A stretch of 64,000 nt of DNA from Herbidospora sakaeratensis (GTDB lineage: Bacteria > Actinomycetota > Actinomycetes > Streptosporangiales > Streptosporangiaceae), in contig NZ_BBXC01000014.1 in assembly GCF_001570525.1 (NCBI RefSeq), positions 21,458-85,457 on the forward strand, in the 5' to 3' direction. Shown in pieces: positions 18,642 through 30,600 of this stretch. A model generated the notes under the pieces. It was not told the origin of the DNA, did not search any database, and was given only the letters and a program-made list of their open reading frames with translations. Both the position numbers and the translations under genes were made by a program. Every line of letters begins with the position of its first letter. Within the stretch, counting starts at the first letter, position 1.

Positions 18642-18645
18642 GGAG
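18642..18645 (+). promoter_or_regulatory. Ribosome binding site GGAG for the loading PKS
   Basis: GGAG lies 5 nt before ATG 18651. It fixes the start of the loading PKS, whose frame is open upstream as far as 17556 across the fkbH-like gene without PKS homology. Confidence 0.7.
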
Positions 18646-18650
18646 CACAC

Positions 18651-21600
18651 ATGAGCGAGTACGATCAGCTGCCCCTGGCCGTCGTGGGCATGAGCTGCCG
18701 CTACCCCGGCGGCGTGCGGTCGCCGGAGGACCTGTGGCAGGTCGCGGTCACCGGGCGCGAGGTCCTCTCGCCGTTCCCCCGCGACCGGGGCTGGGACCTG
18801 TCGTCCCTGCGCCACGACCGGGGCGGCTTCCTCGACGACGCGGCCGGGTTCGACCCCGGCTTCTTCGGCATCGGCCCGCGCGAGGCGCTGGCGATGGACC
18901 CGCAGCAGCGGGTGCTCCTCGAAGTCGCCTGGGAGGCCGTCGAGCGGGCCGGCCTCGACCCGCTGACCCTGCGCGGGACCCGGACCGGCGTCTTCGTCGG
19001 CGGCGAACCGCGCGAGTACGGCCCGCGCCTGTCGGAGGCTCCCGAAGGCGTCGAGGGCCACCTGTTCACCGGCACCGCGACCAGCGTGCTCTCCGGGCGC
19101 GTCGCCTACACGCTCGGCCTGCACGGCCCGGCGCTCACCGTCGACACCTCCGCCTCCGGCTCCCTCGTCGCGCTCCACCTGGCCGCCCGCGCCCTGCGCA
19201 ACGGCGAGTGCTCCCTCGCGCTGGCCGGCGGGGTGTCCGTGATGGCCACCCCGGCGACCTTCACCGCGCTGGGCGCGCTCGGCGTCCTGTCACCCGACGG
19301 CCGCTGCCGCCCCTTCTCCGCCGACGCCGACGGCACCGTCTGGTCGGAGGGCGCCGGCGTCGTCGTCCTCGAACGCCTGCCCGACGCCCTGCGCAACGGC
19401 CACCGCGTGCTCGCCCTCGTGCGCGGCACCGCGATCAACTCCGACGGCGCGGGCGACGGCCTCACCGCCCCCAACGGCCACGCCCAGGCGGCCGTCATCG
19501 CCCAGGCCCTCGCCGACGCGGGCCTGCGGCCGTCCGAGGTGGACGCCGTCGAGGCCCACGGCACCGGCACCCCGCTCGGCGACCGCACCGAGGCCCGCGC
19601 CCTGGCCGCCGCCTACGGCGCGGACCGGGAGCACCCGCTGCTGGTCGGTTCCGTGAAGTCCAACATCGGCCACACGCAGGCGGCGGCGGGCGTGGCCGGG
19701 TTCATCAAGACCGTGCAGGCCCTGCGGCACGGCGTGCTGCCCGAGACGCTCGGCGTGGGCGACCCGAACGCCCACCTCGACTGGCCCGCGTCCGGGTTGC
19801 GGCTGCTCACCGAGACCCGCCCGTGGCCGGAGATGGGCCGCGCCCGCCGCGCGGGCGTCTCGTCGTTCGGCATCAGCGGCGCCAACGCCCACGCCGTTCT
19901 GGAACAGGCTCCAGATCCGGTACGAGACCAGGAAGCCGTCCCCGCCGAGGGCCCTTCGGCGTGGCTGGTGTCGGCGCGATCCGAGACGGCCCTTCGTTCG
20001 CAGGCCGCCCGACTGGCCGAGTCCGGCGTCGCCGCCTCCGCCGGCCCGGCCGACGTCGCCTGGTCGCTGGCCACCACCCGGACCGCGTTCGACCACCGGG
20101 CCGTGATCGTCGGCGCCGGACCCGAGGAGCTGACGGCGGGCCTCGACGCGCTGGCGTCAGGCCGTCCGTCGCCGTCGGTCGTCATGGGACAGGCCGCGCC
20201 GACGGGCCGGGTGGTCTTCGTCTTCCCCGGTCAGGGGTCGCAGTGGGCCGGGATGGGCCGCGACCTGGCCGCCGCCTCGCCCGTGTTCGCCGCCCGGCTG
20301 GCCGAGTGCGAGCGGGCGCTCTCGCCGCACGTCGACTGGTCGTTGACCGAGGTCCTGGCGGGGGCCGACGGCGCTCCCGGGCTCGACCGCGACGACGTCG
20401 TCCAGCCGGTGTTGTGGGCGGTCATGGTCTCCCTGGCCGCCGTCTGGCAGGCCGCGGGCGTCGCCCCCGACGCGGTGCTCGGCCACAGCCAGGGCGAGCT
20501 CGCGGCGGCGTGCGTCGCGGGTGTTCTGTCGCTGGACGACGCGGCGAAGGCGACGGCCGTGCGGAGCCGGGCCGTCGCGGCCCTGGCCGGACGCGGCGGC
20601 ATGTTGTCGATCGCCGAACCCGCCGAGACGGTGGAGGCCCGGCTGGCCGCCCACGGCGACCAGGTCACGGTCGCCGTCGTCAACAGCCCCGGCGCGACCG
20701 TGATCAGCGGCGACCCGGCGGCGCTGGCCCGGATCGCCGCCGAGTGCGCCCGCGACGGCGTCCGGACCAAGCCCGTCCCCGTCGCCTACGCCTCCCACAG
20801 CCCGCAGGTGGACGAACTCCGCGACGACCTCCTCACCGCCCTCGCCGACCTCGCCCCGGCCCCCGGAACGGTCGCGATGGTCTCGTCGGTCACCGCCGAC
20901 GTCCTCGACGGCACGACGGCGGACGCCGCCTACTGGTACGAGAACCTGCGCCGCCCGGTGCGCTTCGCCGACGCCGTCGCCGCGCTCGGCCGCACCGGTC
21001 ACGACGTGTTCGTCGAGGTCTCCCCGCACCCCGTGCTCACCGGCGCGATCACCGCCACCCTCGACGGCGTCCCGGCCCCCGTCGTCGTGGGCACGCTGCG
21101 CCGCGACGCCGGAGGCCGCGACCGGTTCCTCGCCTCCCTGGCCGAGGCGCACGTCCGCGGCGTCCCGGTCGACTGGCGGGCGGTTCTGCCGGCCGCCCGC
21201 ACGGTCGACCTGCCCACCTACGCCTTTGAACACCGCCGGTTCTGGCTCGACCCGGGTCTGGCCCCCCGCCCGGAGCCCCGCCAGGAGCCCCGTCAGGACG
21301 CCGCCGCCGAGAGCGGGTTGCGGGAGCGGCTCGCCGGTCTCCCGGCCGTCGGCCAGGTCAGGGCCGTGCTGGACCTGGTCAGGGCGCACGCCGCCGCCGT
21401 CCTCGGCCAGTCGTCGCCCGAGGCGGTCCACCCCGCGCGCACGTTCCGGGACGCCGGCTTCGACTCGGCCGCCGGAGTGGAACTGCGGACCCGCCTGAAC
21501 GCCGCCACCGGCCTGGTGCTGCCGACCACGCTGACCTTCGACCACCCCACCCCGAACGCGCTGACGGCGTTCGTCCGGGCCCGGCTGCTGGGCGCGGCCG

Positions 21601-24600
21601 AGGGCCCGGTGGTCCCGTCGGCCACCGGATCGGCCACCGGCGAGCCGATCGCGATCGTCGCCATGGGCTGCCGGTTCCCGGGAGGCGTCCACGACCCCGA
21701 GAGCTTGTGGGACCTGCTCGACGCGGCCGGCGACGCGATCGGCGACGCCCCGGCCGACCGAGGCTGGGACCTCGACGGCCCCGAGTTCGCCTCCGCCCGG
21801 CGCGGCGGCTACCTGCGCGACGCCGCGAGCTTCGACCCGGCCTTCTTCGGCATCAGCCCGCGCGAGGCGCTGGCGATGGACCCGCAGCAGCGCATCCTGC
21901 TGGAGATCGCCTGGGAGACCCTGGAGCGCGCCGGCGTGGACGTCCCGGCCCTGCGCGGCTCGGCCACCGGCGTCTTCGTCGGCGCCGCCTCCTCCGGCTA
22001 CGGCGACGACGGCCCCCCGGAACTGGAGGGACACCTGCGGACCGGCGCCGCGACCAGCGTCCTGTCCGGCCGGGTGGCCTACACGTTCGGTTTCGAGGGC
22101 CCGGCGGTGACGGTGGACACGGCCTGCTCGTCGTCCCTGGTCGCGCTCCATCTGGCCGCGCAGGCGCTGCGGTCGGGGGAGTGCTCGCTGGCCCTGGCGG
22201 GCGGCGTCACCGTGCACGCCACCCCGTCGTGGCTGACCTGGTTCACCCGCCAGCACGGCCTGTCCTCCGACGGCCGGTGCAAGGCGTTCTCGGCCGCCGC
22301 CGACGGCATGGGCATGGCCGAAGGCGCCGGCGTGGTCCTCCTGGAACGCCTGTCCGACGCCCGCCGGAACGGCCACCCGGTCCTGGCCGTGGTGTCCGGC
22401 AGCGCCGTCAACCAGGACGGCGCCTCCAACGGCCTGACCGCCCCCAACGGCCCCGCGCAACAGCGCGTCATCCGCTCGGCCCTGGCCGCCGCCCGCCTCA
22501 CTCCGGGCGACGTCGACGCGGTCGAGGCCCACGGCACCGGCACGACCCTCGGCGACCCGATCGAGGCCCAGGCCCTCCTCGCCACCTACGGCCAGAACCG
22601 CGACGCCGAGCGGCCCCTGCTCCTGGGGACGGTGAAGTCGAACATCGGCCACACCCAGTGGGCGGCCGGGGCCGCGGGCATCATCAAGACGGTCCTGTCT
22701 TTGAGACACGCACGGTTGCCCCGCACCCTCCACGCCGAGACCCCTTCACCGCACGTGGACTGGTCACCGGGCACGGTCCGCCTGCTGACCGAGCCGCAGG
22801 CGTGGCCCGAGACGGACCGCCCCCGCCGCGCGGGTGTGTCGGCCTTCGGCATCAGCGGCACGAACGCCCACGTCATCCTCGAACAGGCCCCCGACGAGTC
22901 GGCCCCCGAGAACATGGCCTCTGACGAGGCGGCATCCAGCCACGTGGCATCGGGCAACGCGGTTTCCGGTGATACGGTCGCCGGCGGCCGGGTGGTGCCG
23001 TGGATCTTGTCGGCGCGCGATGCCGCCGGGGTGGCCGCGCAGGCACGACGGCTGCGGGAGTACCTCTCGGCCCGGCCGGAGCTCGATCCTGTCGACGTCG
23101 CCTGGACACTGGCGAACGTCCGGACCGGGCTGACCGAGCGGGCCGTCGTGGTGGGGGCGGACCGCGACGAACTGCTGGCCGCTCTGGCCGATCCCGTGCC
23201 CGTGTCGTCGGGTGGCGTGGCGTTCGTGTTCACCGGTCAGGGTGCGCAGCGGGTCGGCATGGGCCGGGGCCTTTATGAGACCTATCCGGTGTTCGCCGAG
23301 GCGTTCGACGTGGTCTGCGCCGAACTGGACAGGCACCTTAGTGGGTCCGTGGCGGCGGTCGTCCACGGAGATGACCCCGATCTGCTCAACCAGACGATGT
23401 GGGCCCAAGCCGGGCTTTTCGCCGTCGAGGTGGCGCTGTTCCGCCTGTTGGAGTCGTGGGGCGTCACCCCGTCGGCGCTGGCCGGGCACTCGATCGGCGA
23501 GCTCGCCGCCGCCCACGTGGCCGGGGTGTGGTCGCTGGAAGACGCGTGCGCGGTGGTGGCGGCCCGAGGTCGCCTGATGCAGGCGCTTGCGCCGGGCGGG
23601 GCGATGCTCTCGATCCGGGCGAGCGAAGCCGAAGTCCGCAAGGCCCTGGTCGAGGGTGTCGACGTCGCGGCCGTCAACGGCCCGGACGCGGTGGTCGTCT
23701 CCGGCCCGCTTGATCTGGTGTCCTCGCTCAGGGACCGGTTCGACGACACGCGGCTCCTGCGGGTCTCGCACGCCTTCCACTCGGCCTTGATGGATCCGAT
23801 GCTGGCCGAATACGCGCAGGTCACCGCCTCGGTGCCCTACAACCCGCCGCGGATCCCGCTGGTCTCCACGGTCACCGGCGAACCGGTGACCGCGACCGAC
23901 CCGGACTACTGGGTGCGGCAGGTCCGTGAGCCGGTCCGGTTCGCCGACGCCGTCACGGCGATGCGCGAGAGCGGCGTGCGGACCTTCGTCGAGATCGGCC
24001 CCGACGCGGTGCTCACCGCCCTCGGCGCGCGTACCGCGGACGCGGACGAGACCTGGCTCGCCGCACTGCGCCGCGACCACGACGAGGAGCGCGCCGTCGT
24101 CGCGGCCGTGGGCGGGCTCGCCGTCGACTGGACGCGGTTCTTCGCCGGGACCGGCGCCCGCCGCGTCGACCTGCCCACCTACGCCTTCTCCCGCCGGCGC
24201 TACTGGCTCACCCCCCGGCCTGCCGGGCGGCTCCGCGACCTCGGGCTCACCGCCTCCGGGCACCCGCTGCTCGGCGGCGTGGTCGAGTTGCCCGCCGGGG
24301 GCGGGCTGGTGCTGACCGGGCGGTTGTCGGTCGCGGCCCAGCCGTGGCTGGCCGATCACGTGGTCGCCGATCGGATCGTCGTCCCGGGAACCGCCCTGGT
24401 CGAGATGGCCGTCAGGGCGGGCGACGAGATCGGCTGCGACCGGCTGGCCGAGATGATCATCCAGGTCCCGATGGAGCTGCCCGCCACCCGGGGACTCCAG
24501 GTCAGCGTCACGGTCGGCGATCCCGGCGACGACGGGACACGCGACCTGGCCGTCCACTCCCGGCCCGAAGACGACGCCGGCCCCTGGACCGCCCACGCCA

Positions 24601-27600
24601 CCGGCGTGCTGGCCCCCGCCGACGCCGCCGAACCGGCCGTCGCGCGGGAATGGCCGCCGCGCGGCGCGGTCGAGGTGGACCTGACGGACCTCTACCCGGC
24701 GCTGGCCCGCACCGGCCTGCCCTACGGCCCCGCCTTCCAGGGCATGCGCCGGGCCTGGCGGCGCGGCGAGGAGATCTTCGCCGAGGTCGCGCTCGGCGAC
24801 GACGCCGACGTCACCGGTTTCGCCCTCCACCCCGCCCTGTTCGACGCCGCCCTGCACCTGCTCGCCGCCCCCGGCGACGACGCCGCGGAGGGACCGCTGC
24901 TGCCGTTCGCGTGGACCGACGCCGTCGTCCACGCCACCGGCGCGGCCGGCGCCCGGGTCACGATCGCCCCTGCCGGCGAGGGCGTGTCACTGACCCTGAC
25001 CGACGACGACGGCGGCCCGATCGCGGCCGTCGGCTCCCTGCTCCTGCGTCCCCTCCCGGCCGCCTCCGGCTCGGCGGAGAGTCTGTACGAACTGGACTGG
25101 ATCCCCGCACCCGAGGGCGCCGTGGAACCGGGCCGATGGGCCGTGCTGGGCCCCGACCGGTCGGCCGCCCCGCCGGAGGCGACGGGGTACGACAACGTGG
25201 CGGATCTGGTCGCCGCGATCGGCGGCGGCGCCCCCGTACCGGACACGATCCTGTTCCGCCCGGCGCGGCGCGCGTGCACCCGGGCGACGACCCTCGACAC
25301 GCTGGCGGTGGTCCAGGAGTTCCTGCTCGCCGAGAACCTGTCCGGATCGCGGCTGCTGGTCGCGACCGAACGGGCCGTGGACGCCGGAGCCGTCGACCTC
25401 GACGTCACCGCCGCCGGCGTGTGGGGCCTGATCAGGGTCGCCCAGTCGGAACACCCCGGCCGAGTCGTCCTCGTCGACCTCGACGACGACACCGGCCTGC
25501 TGACCGCCGCCGCGACGGGCGAACCGCAGGTCGCCGTCCGCGCCGGCCGGCCGCTGACGCCGCGCCTGGCCCGTGTCCGCCCCGGCCTCCTGGTCCCGCG
25601 CGGGGACTGGCGGCTGGAGTGCGCCCGGCGCGGCACCTTCGACGACCTCGTCCTGTCGGCCGCCGACCGCCGCGCGTTGGCCCCGGGCGAGGTCAGGGTC
25701 GCCCTGCGCGCCGCCGGGGTGAACTTCCGCGACGTCCTCAACGTCCTCGGCATGTATCCCGGCGACCCCGGCCCGCTCGGCCTGGAGGGCGCGGGCGTCG
25801 TCACGGAGACCGGGCCCGGCGCCGTCCTGCGACCGGGCGACCGGGTGATGGGCCTGTTCACCGGGGCCTTCGGCCCGGAGGTGGTCACCGACGCCCGCCT
25901 GTTGGCCCCCGTCCCGGCCGGATGGACGTTCGCCGAGGCCGCCGCCGCGCCGGTCGTGTTCCTCACCGCCTGGCACGCCCTGGCCGGCCTGGCCGGACTG
26001 CGCGCCGGTGAATCCGTGCTCATCCACGCCGCCGCCGGTGGCGTCGGAACGGCCGCCGTGCAGATCGCCCGCCACCTGGGCGCCGAGGTGTTCGGCACGG
26101 CCGGCCCGTCGAAGTGGGCGGCGCTGCGCGCGATGGGCCTCGACGACGCCCACCTCGCCTCGTCGCGCACCCTCGATTTCGCCACCCGCTTCCCGGCCGG
26201 GATGAAGGTCGTGCTCGACTCGCTGGCGGGGGAGTTCGTGGACGCTTCTCTGCGTCTCGCCGCCGGGCCCGGCCACCGGTTCGTCGAGATCGGCAAGACC
26301 GACGTCCGCGACCCCGACCAGGTCGCCCGCGACCACCAGGGCCTCGTCTACCAGGCGTTCGACCTGCTCGACCTCGACCCCGGCGAGATCGCGCGCATGT
26401 TCGCCACGTTGTCCGGCCTGTTCGCCGGCGGTGTGCTCACGCCGCCGCCGGTCGCCTGCTGGGACGTGCGCCGGGCCCCCGACGCGTTCCGCCACCTGAG
26501 CCAGGCCCGCAACGTCGGCAAGGTCGTGCTGACCATGCCCGCCCCCGCGACGCCGCGCGGCACCACGCTGGTGACCGGCGTCTCCGGCGCGCTGGGCGGC
26601 CTGGTCGCCCGTCACCTGGCCCCCGGGAACCTGCTGCTGCTGTCGCGGCGCGGCCCGGCCGCCCCCGGATCGGCCGCCCTGGCCGCCGGGCTCGCCGCGC
26701 GCGGCTCCGACGTGCGGCTGGTCGCGGCCGACGCGGCCGACCACGACCAGCTGGCCGGCGTGCTGGCCGACGTGCCGGACCTGCGCGCCGTCGTGCACGC
26801 CGCCGGGCTCCTCGACGACGGCGTGATCCACACGCTGACCCCCGGCCGGGCCGACGCCGTCCTGCGGCCCAAGGTCGACGGCGCCTGGAACCTGCACCTG
26901 CTGACCAGGCACCTCGACCTCGACCGGTTCGTGCTCTTCTCCTCGGTCGCGGGCCTCTGGGGCAACCCCGGCCAGGCCCCCTACGCCGCCGCCAACACCT
27001 TCCTCGACGCGCTGGCCGCGCACCGCCGCCGGGCCGGGCTGCCCGCCACCTCCTTGGCCTGGGGCCCCTGGCAGGCCGGAGGCATGGCCGGCAACCTCAC
27101 CGACACCGACTGGCAGCGCATGGCCCGCCAGGGCCTCGCCCCCCTCGCCGACGCCGATGGCCTCGCCCTGCTCGACGCCGCCACGCCCCGCGCGGAGGCC
27201 GCCCTCGTCGCGGCCCGGCTCGACCTGCGCGCCGCCGCGCTCCCCCCGCTGCTCGCCGGGCTGGCCGCCCCCGCCCGCACCCGGCGCGCCGCCGGGCCGG
27301 CGAAGACACAGGGCGGCTTCGCCGGAGGCACGGACGCCGTCCACGAACTGGTCCTGACCCAGGCCGCGCTCGTCCTGGGCATGCCCGGCCCCGAAGCGGT
27401 GGAGGCCACCCGGTCGTTCAAGGACCTCGGCGTCGACTCGCTGACGGCGGTCGAACTGCGCAACCGGCTGAACGCCGCCACCACCCTGCGCCTGCCCGCG
27501 GGCGTCGTCTTCGACCACCCGACCCCGGCCCTGCTGGCCGCCCACCTCGACGCCGCCCTGCGGGGCACGACGCCCGCCCCCGTCGCGGCCGCCGCGCCCC

Positions 27601-30600
27601 GGGCGCAGGCCGGCGACCCGATCGTCATCGTCGGGATCGGCTGCCGGTTCCCGGGAGGGGCCGACTCGCCCGGCCGCTTCTGGGATCTGGTCTCCTCGGG
27701 CGCCGACGCCGTCTCGGCGTTCCCCGCCGACCGAGGCCCGTCGTGGGAGGGCGTCTTCGAGACCTCGCCGCACACGCGGAGCGGAGCCTTCCTGTACGAC
27801 GCGGGCGACTTCGACGCACGATTCTTCGGCGTCTCCCCGCGTGAGGCGCTGGCCATGGACCCGCAACAGCGGCTCCTATTGGAGACCTCCTGGGAGGCCC
27901 TGGAGCACGCCGGCATCGACCCGACCTCGTTGCACGGCACCGCGACCGGCGTCTTCGCCGGCTTGATCTACCACGACTACGGCACCGGCGCGGTGTTGCC
28001 CGACGAGGTCCACGGCTACGTGAGCACGGGCCGATCCGGCGGCGTCGCCTCCGGCCGGGTGGCCTACGCCCTCGGGCTGGAAGGCCCCGCGATGACGATC
28101 GACACGGCGTGCTCGTCGTCGCTGGTGGCGCTGCACCTGGCCGTCCAGGCGCTGCGGTCGGGGGAGTGCTCGCTGGCCCTGGCCGGGGGCGTCACCGTGA
28201 TGGCCACGCCGGGCACGTTCCTGGAGTTCGCCCGCCAGCGCGGGCTGGCCGCCGACGGCCGCTGCAAGGCGTACGCGGAGGCGGCCGACGGCACCGGCTG
28301 GGGTGAGGGCGTCGGCGTCCTGGTCGTCGAACGGCTGTCGGACGCCCGCACGAACGGCCACCGGGTGCTGGCCGTGGTGGCCGGGACGGCCGTGAACCAG
28401 GACGGCGCGTCGAACGGCCTGACCGCCCCCAACGGCCCCTCCCAGCAGCGCGTCATCCGGACCGCCCTGGCCGACGCGGGCCTGTCGGCGACCGAGGTGG
28501 ACGTGGTCGAGGGCCACGGCACCGGCACCCGGCTCGGCGACCCGATCGAGGCTGAGGCGCTGCTCGCGACCTACGGCCAGGACCGGGAGCACGCCGTGCT
28601 CCTGGGATCGGTGAAGTCGAACATCGGGCACACCCAGGCGGCGGCCGGAGTGGCGGGCGTCATCAAGATGGTGCAGGCCATGGCGCACGGCGTGGTCCCG
28701 CCGACGCTGCACGTGGACGCCCCCTCCTCCCACGTGGAGTGGGGGTCGGGCGCGGTCCGGCCGGTGACGGAGACGACGCCGTGGCCCGAGACCGGCCGCC
28801 CGCGCCGCGCGGGCGTGTCGTCGTTCGGCTTCTCCGGCACCAACGCGCACGTCGTCCTGGAACAGGCCCCGGCAGACGACGCCGAACGCCCCGCCAAGAA
28901 CACCACCCCCGTCGTCGTGTGGCCCGTCTCGGCGCGGAACGCCGATGGTGTGGCCCGGCAGGCGGCCCGGTTGCGTGACTTCCTGATCGAGCGCCCCGGC
29001 CTCGACCCGGCCGACGTCGGCTGGTCGCTGGCCACGACCCGCGCCCACCTCGGCCACCGCGCCGCGATCGTGGGCGCCGACCGAGACGAACTCCTCGCCG
29101 GCCTGGCCGACGTGACGTCGATCAGCGCAGGTCAGCCGGGCAGGCTCGCGTTCGTCTTCACCGGTCAGGGTGCGCAGCGGGTGGGCATGGGCCGGGGCCT
29201 GTATGAGGCGTATCCGGTGTTCGCGGAGGCGTTCGACGCCGTCTGCGAGAAGCTGGGCGGTTCGGCGATCGACGACGCCGACCTGCTGAACCAGACGATG
29301 TGGGCGCAATCGGGACTGTTCGCGGTCGAGGTGGCCCTGTTCCGCCTGCTGGAGTCGTGGGGCGTGACCCCGTCGGTGGTGGCCGGTCACTCGATCGGTG
29401 AGCTGGCCGCCGCACATGTGGCCGGGGTCTGGTCCCTGGAAGACGCCTGTGCGGTCGTGGCGGCGCGTGGCCGGTTGATGCAGGCGCTCCCGCCCGGCGG
29501 TGGGATGTTGTCGATCCGGGCGAGCGAAGCCGAAGTCCGCAAGGCTCTGATCGACGGCGTGGACATCGCGGCGGTCAACGGCCCGGACGCGGTCGTCGTC
29601 TCGGGCCCGATCGACCTCGTGTCCGCGCTGAGGGACCGGTTCGAGAACACCAGGCTGCTGCGGGTCTCGCACGCCTTCCACTCGGCTCTGATGGACCCGA
29701 TGCTGGCCGAATACGCGCAGGTCACGGCCTCGGTTTCCTACGCGCCGCCGCGTATCCCGCTGGTCTCCACGGTGACCGGGGAATTGGTGGCCGCGACCGA
29801 CCCGGACTACTGGGTGCGGCAGGTCCGCGAACCGGTCCGCTTCGCCGACGCCGTCGCGACGATGCGCGACAGCGGAGTGCGGACCTTCGTCGAGATCGGC
29901 CCCGACGCGGTGCTCACCGCCCTCGCCGACGACGACTGGATCCCCGCCCAGCGCCGCGACCGCGACGACGCGACCACCCTCGTCTCGGCGGTCGCCCAGC
30001 TGCACGCGCGGGGCGCGGCCGTCGACTGGGCCCGCTTCTACGACGGCGCGGCCCGCGTCGACCTGCCCACCTATGCGTTCACCCGCGAGCGCTACTGGCT
30101 CGACGCCGACACCGGCCTGGCCGGGGCCGCCCACCCGCTGCTCGGCGCGAGCATCACCCTGGCCGAGGGCGGCGTGATGCTGACCGGCCGGTTGTCGGCG
30201 AGGTCGCAACCGTGGCTGGCCGATCACGTCGTCGCCGGGCGCGTCGTCGTGCCGGGCGCGGCCCTGGTCGAGATGGCCGTCCGCGCGGGCGACGAGACGG
30301 GCGCGACCCGCCTCGCCGAACTCGTCATCGAGACGCCCCTGGTCCTGCCGCCGGACGGCGGCGTCCGCGTCCAGGTCACGGCCGCCGACGGCGCGGTGGC
30401 GATCTACTCCCAGCCCGAGAAGCCGGGCGCCGGCCCGTGGACCCGGCACGCCACCGGTGTCCTGGCCCCGGCGGAGCCGCAGACGGCGGCGACCGGCCTC
30501 ACCCGCTGGCCGCCGGAGGGGGCCGTCGAGGAGGACGTCCACGACCTCTACCCGGCGCTCGCCACGACCGGCCTCGCCTACGGTCCGGCGTTCCGGGCCG

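Noticed and set aside
17556-18650. Upstream extension of the loading PKS frame through the fkbH-like gene
   Set aside because: The extension is Arg/Pro/Gly-rich out-of-phase reading of the FkbH-like gene. PKS homology starts right after ATG 18651, which has a GGAG site.
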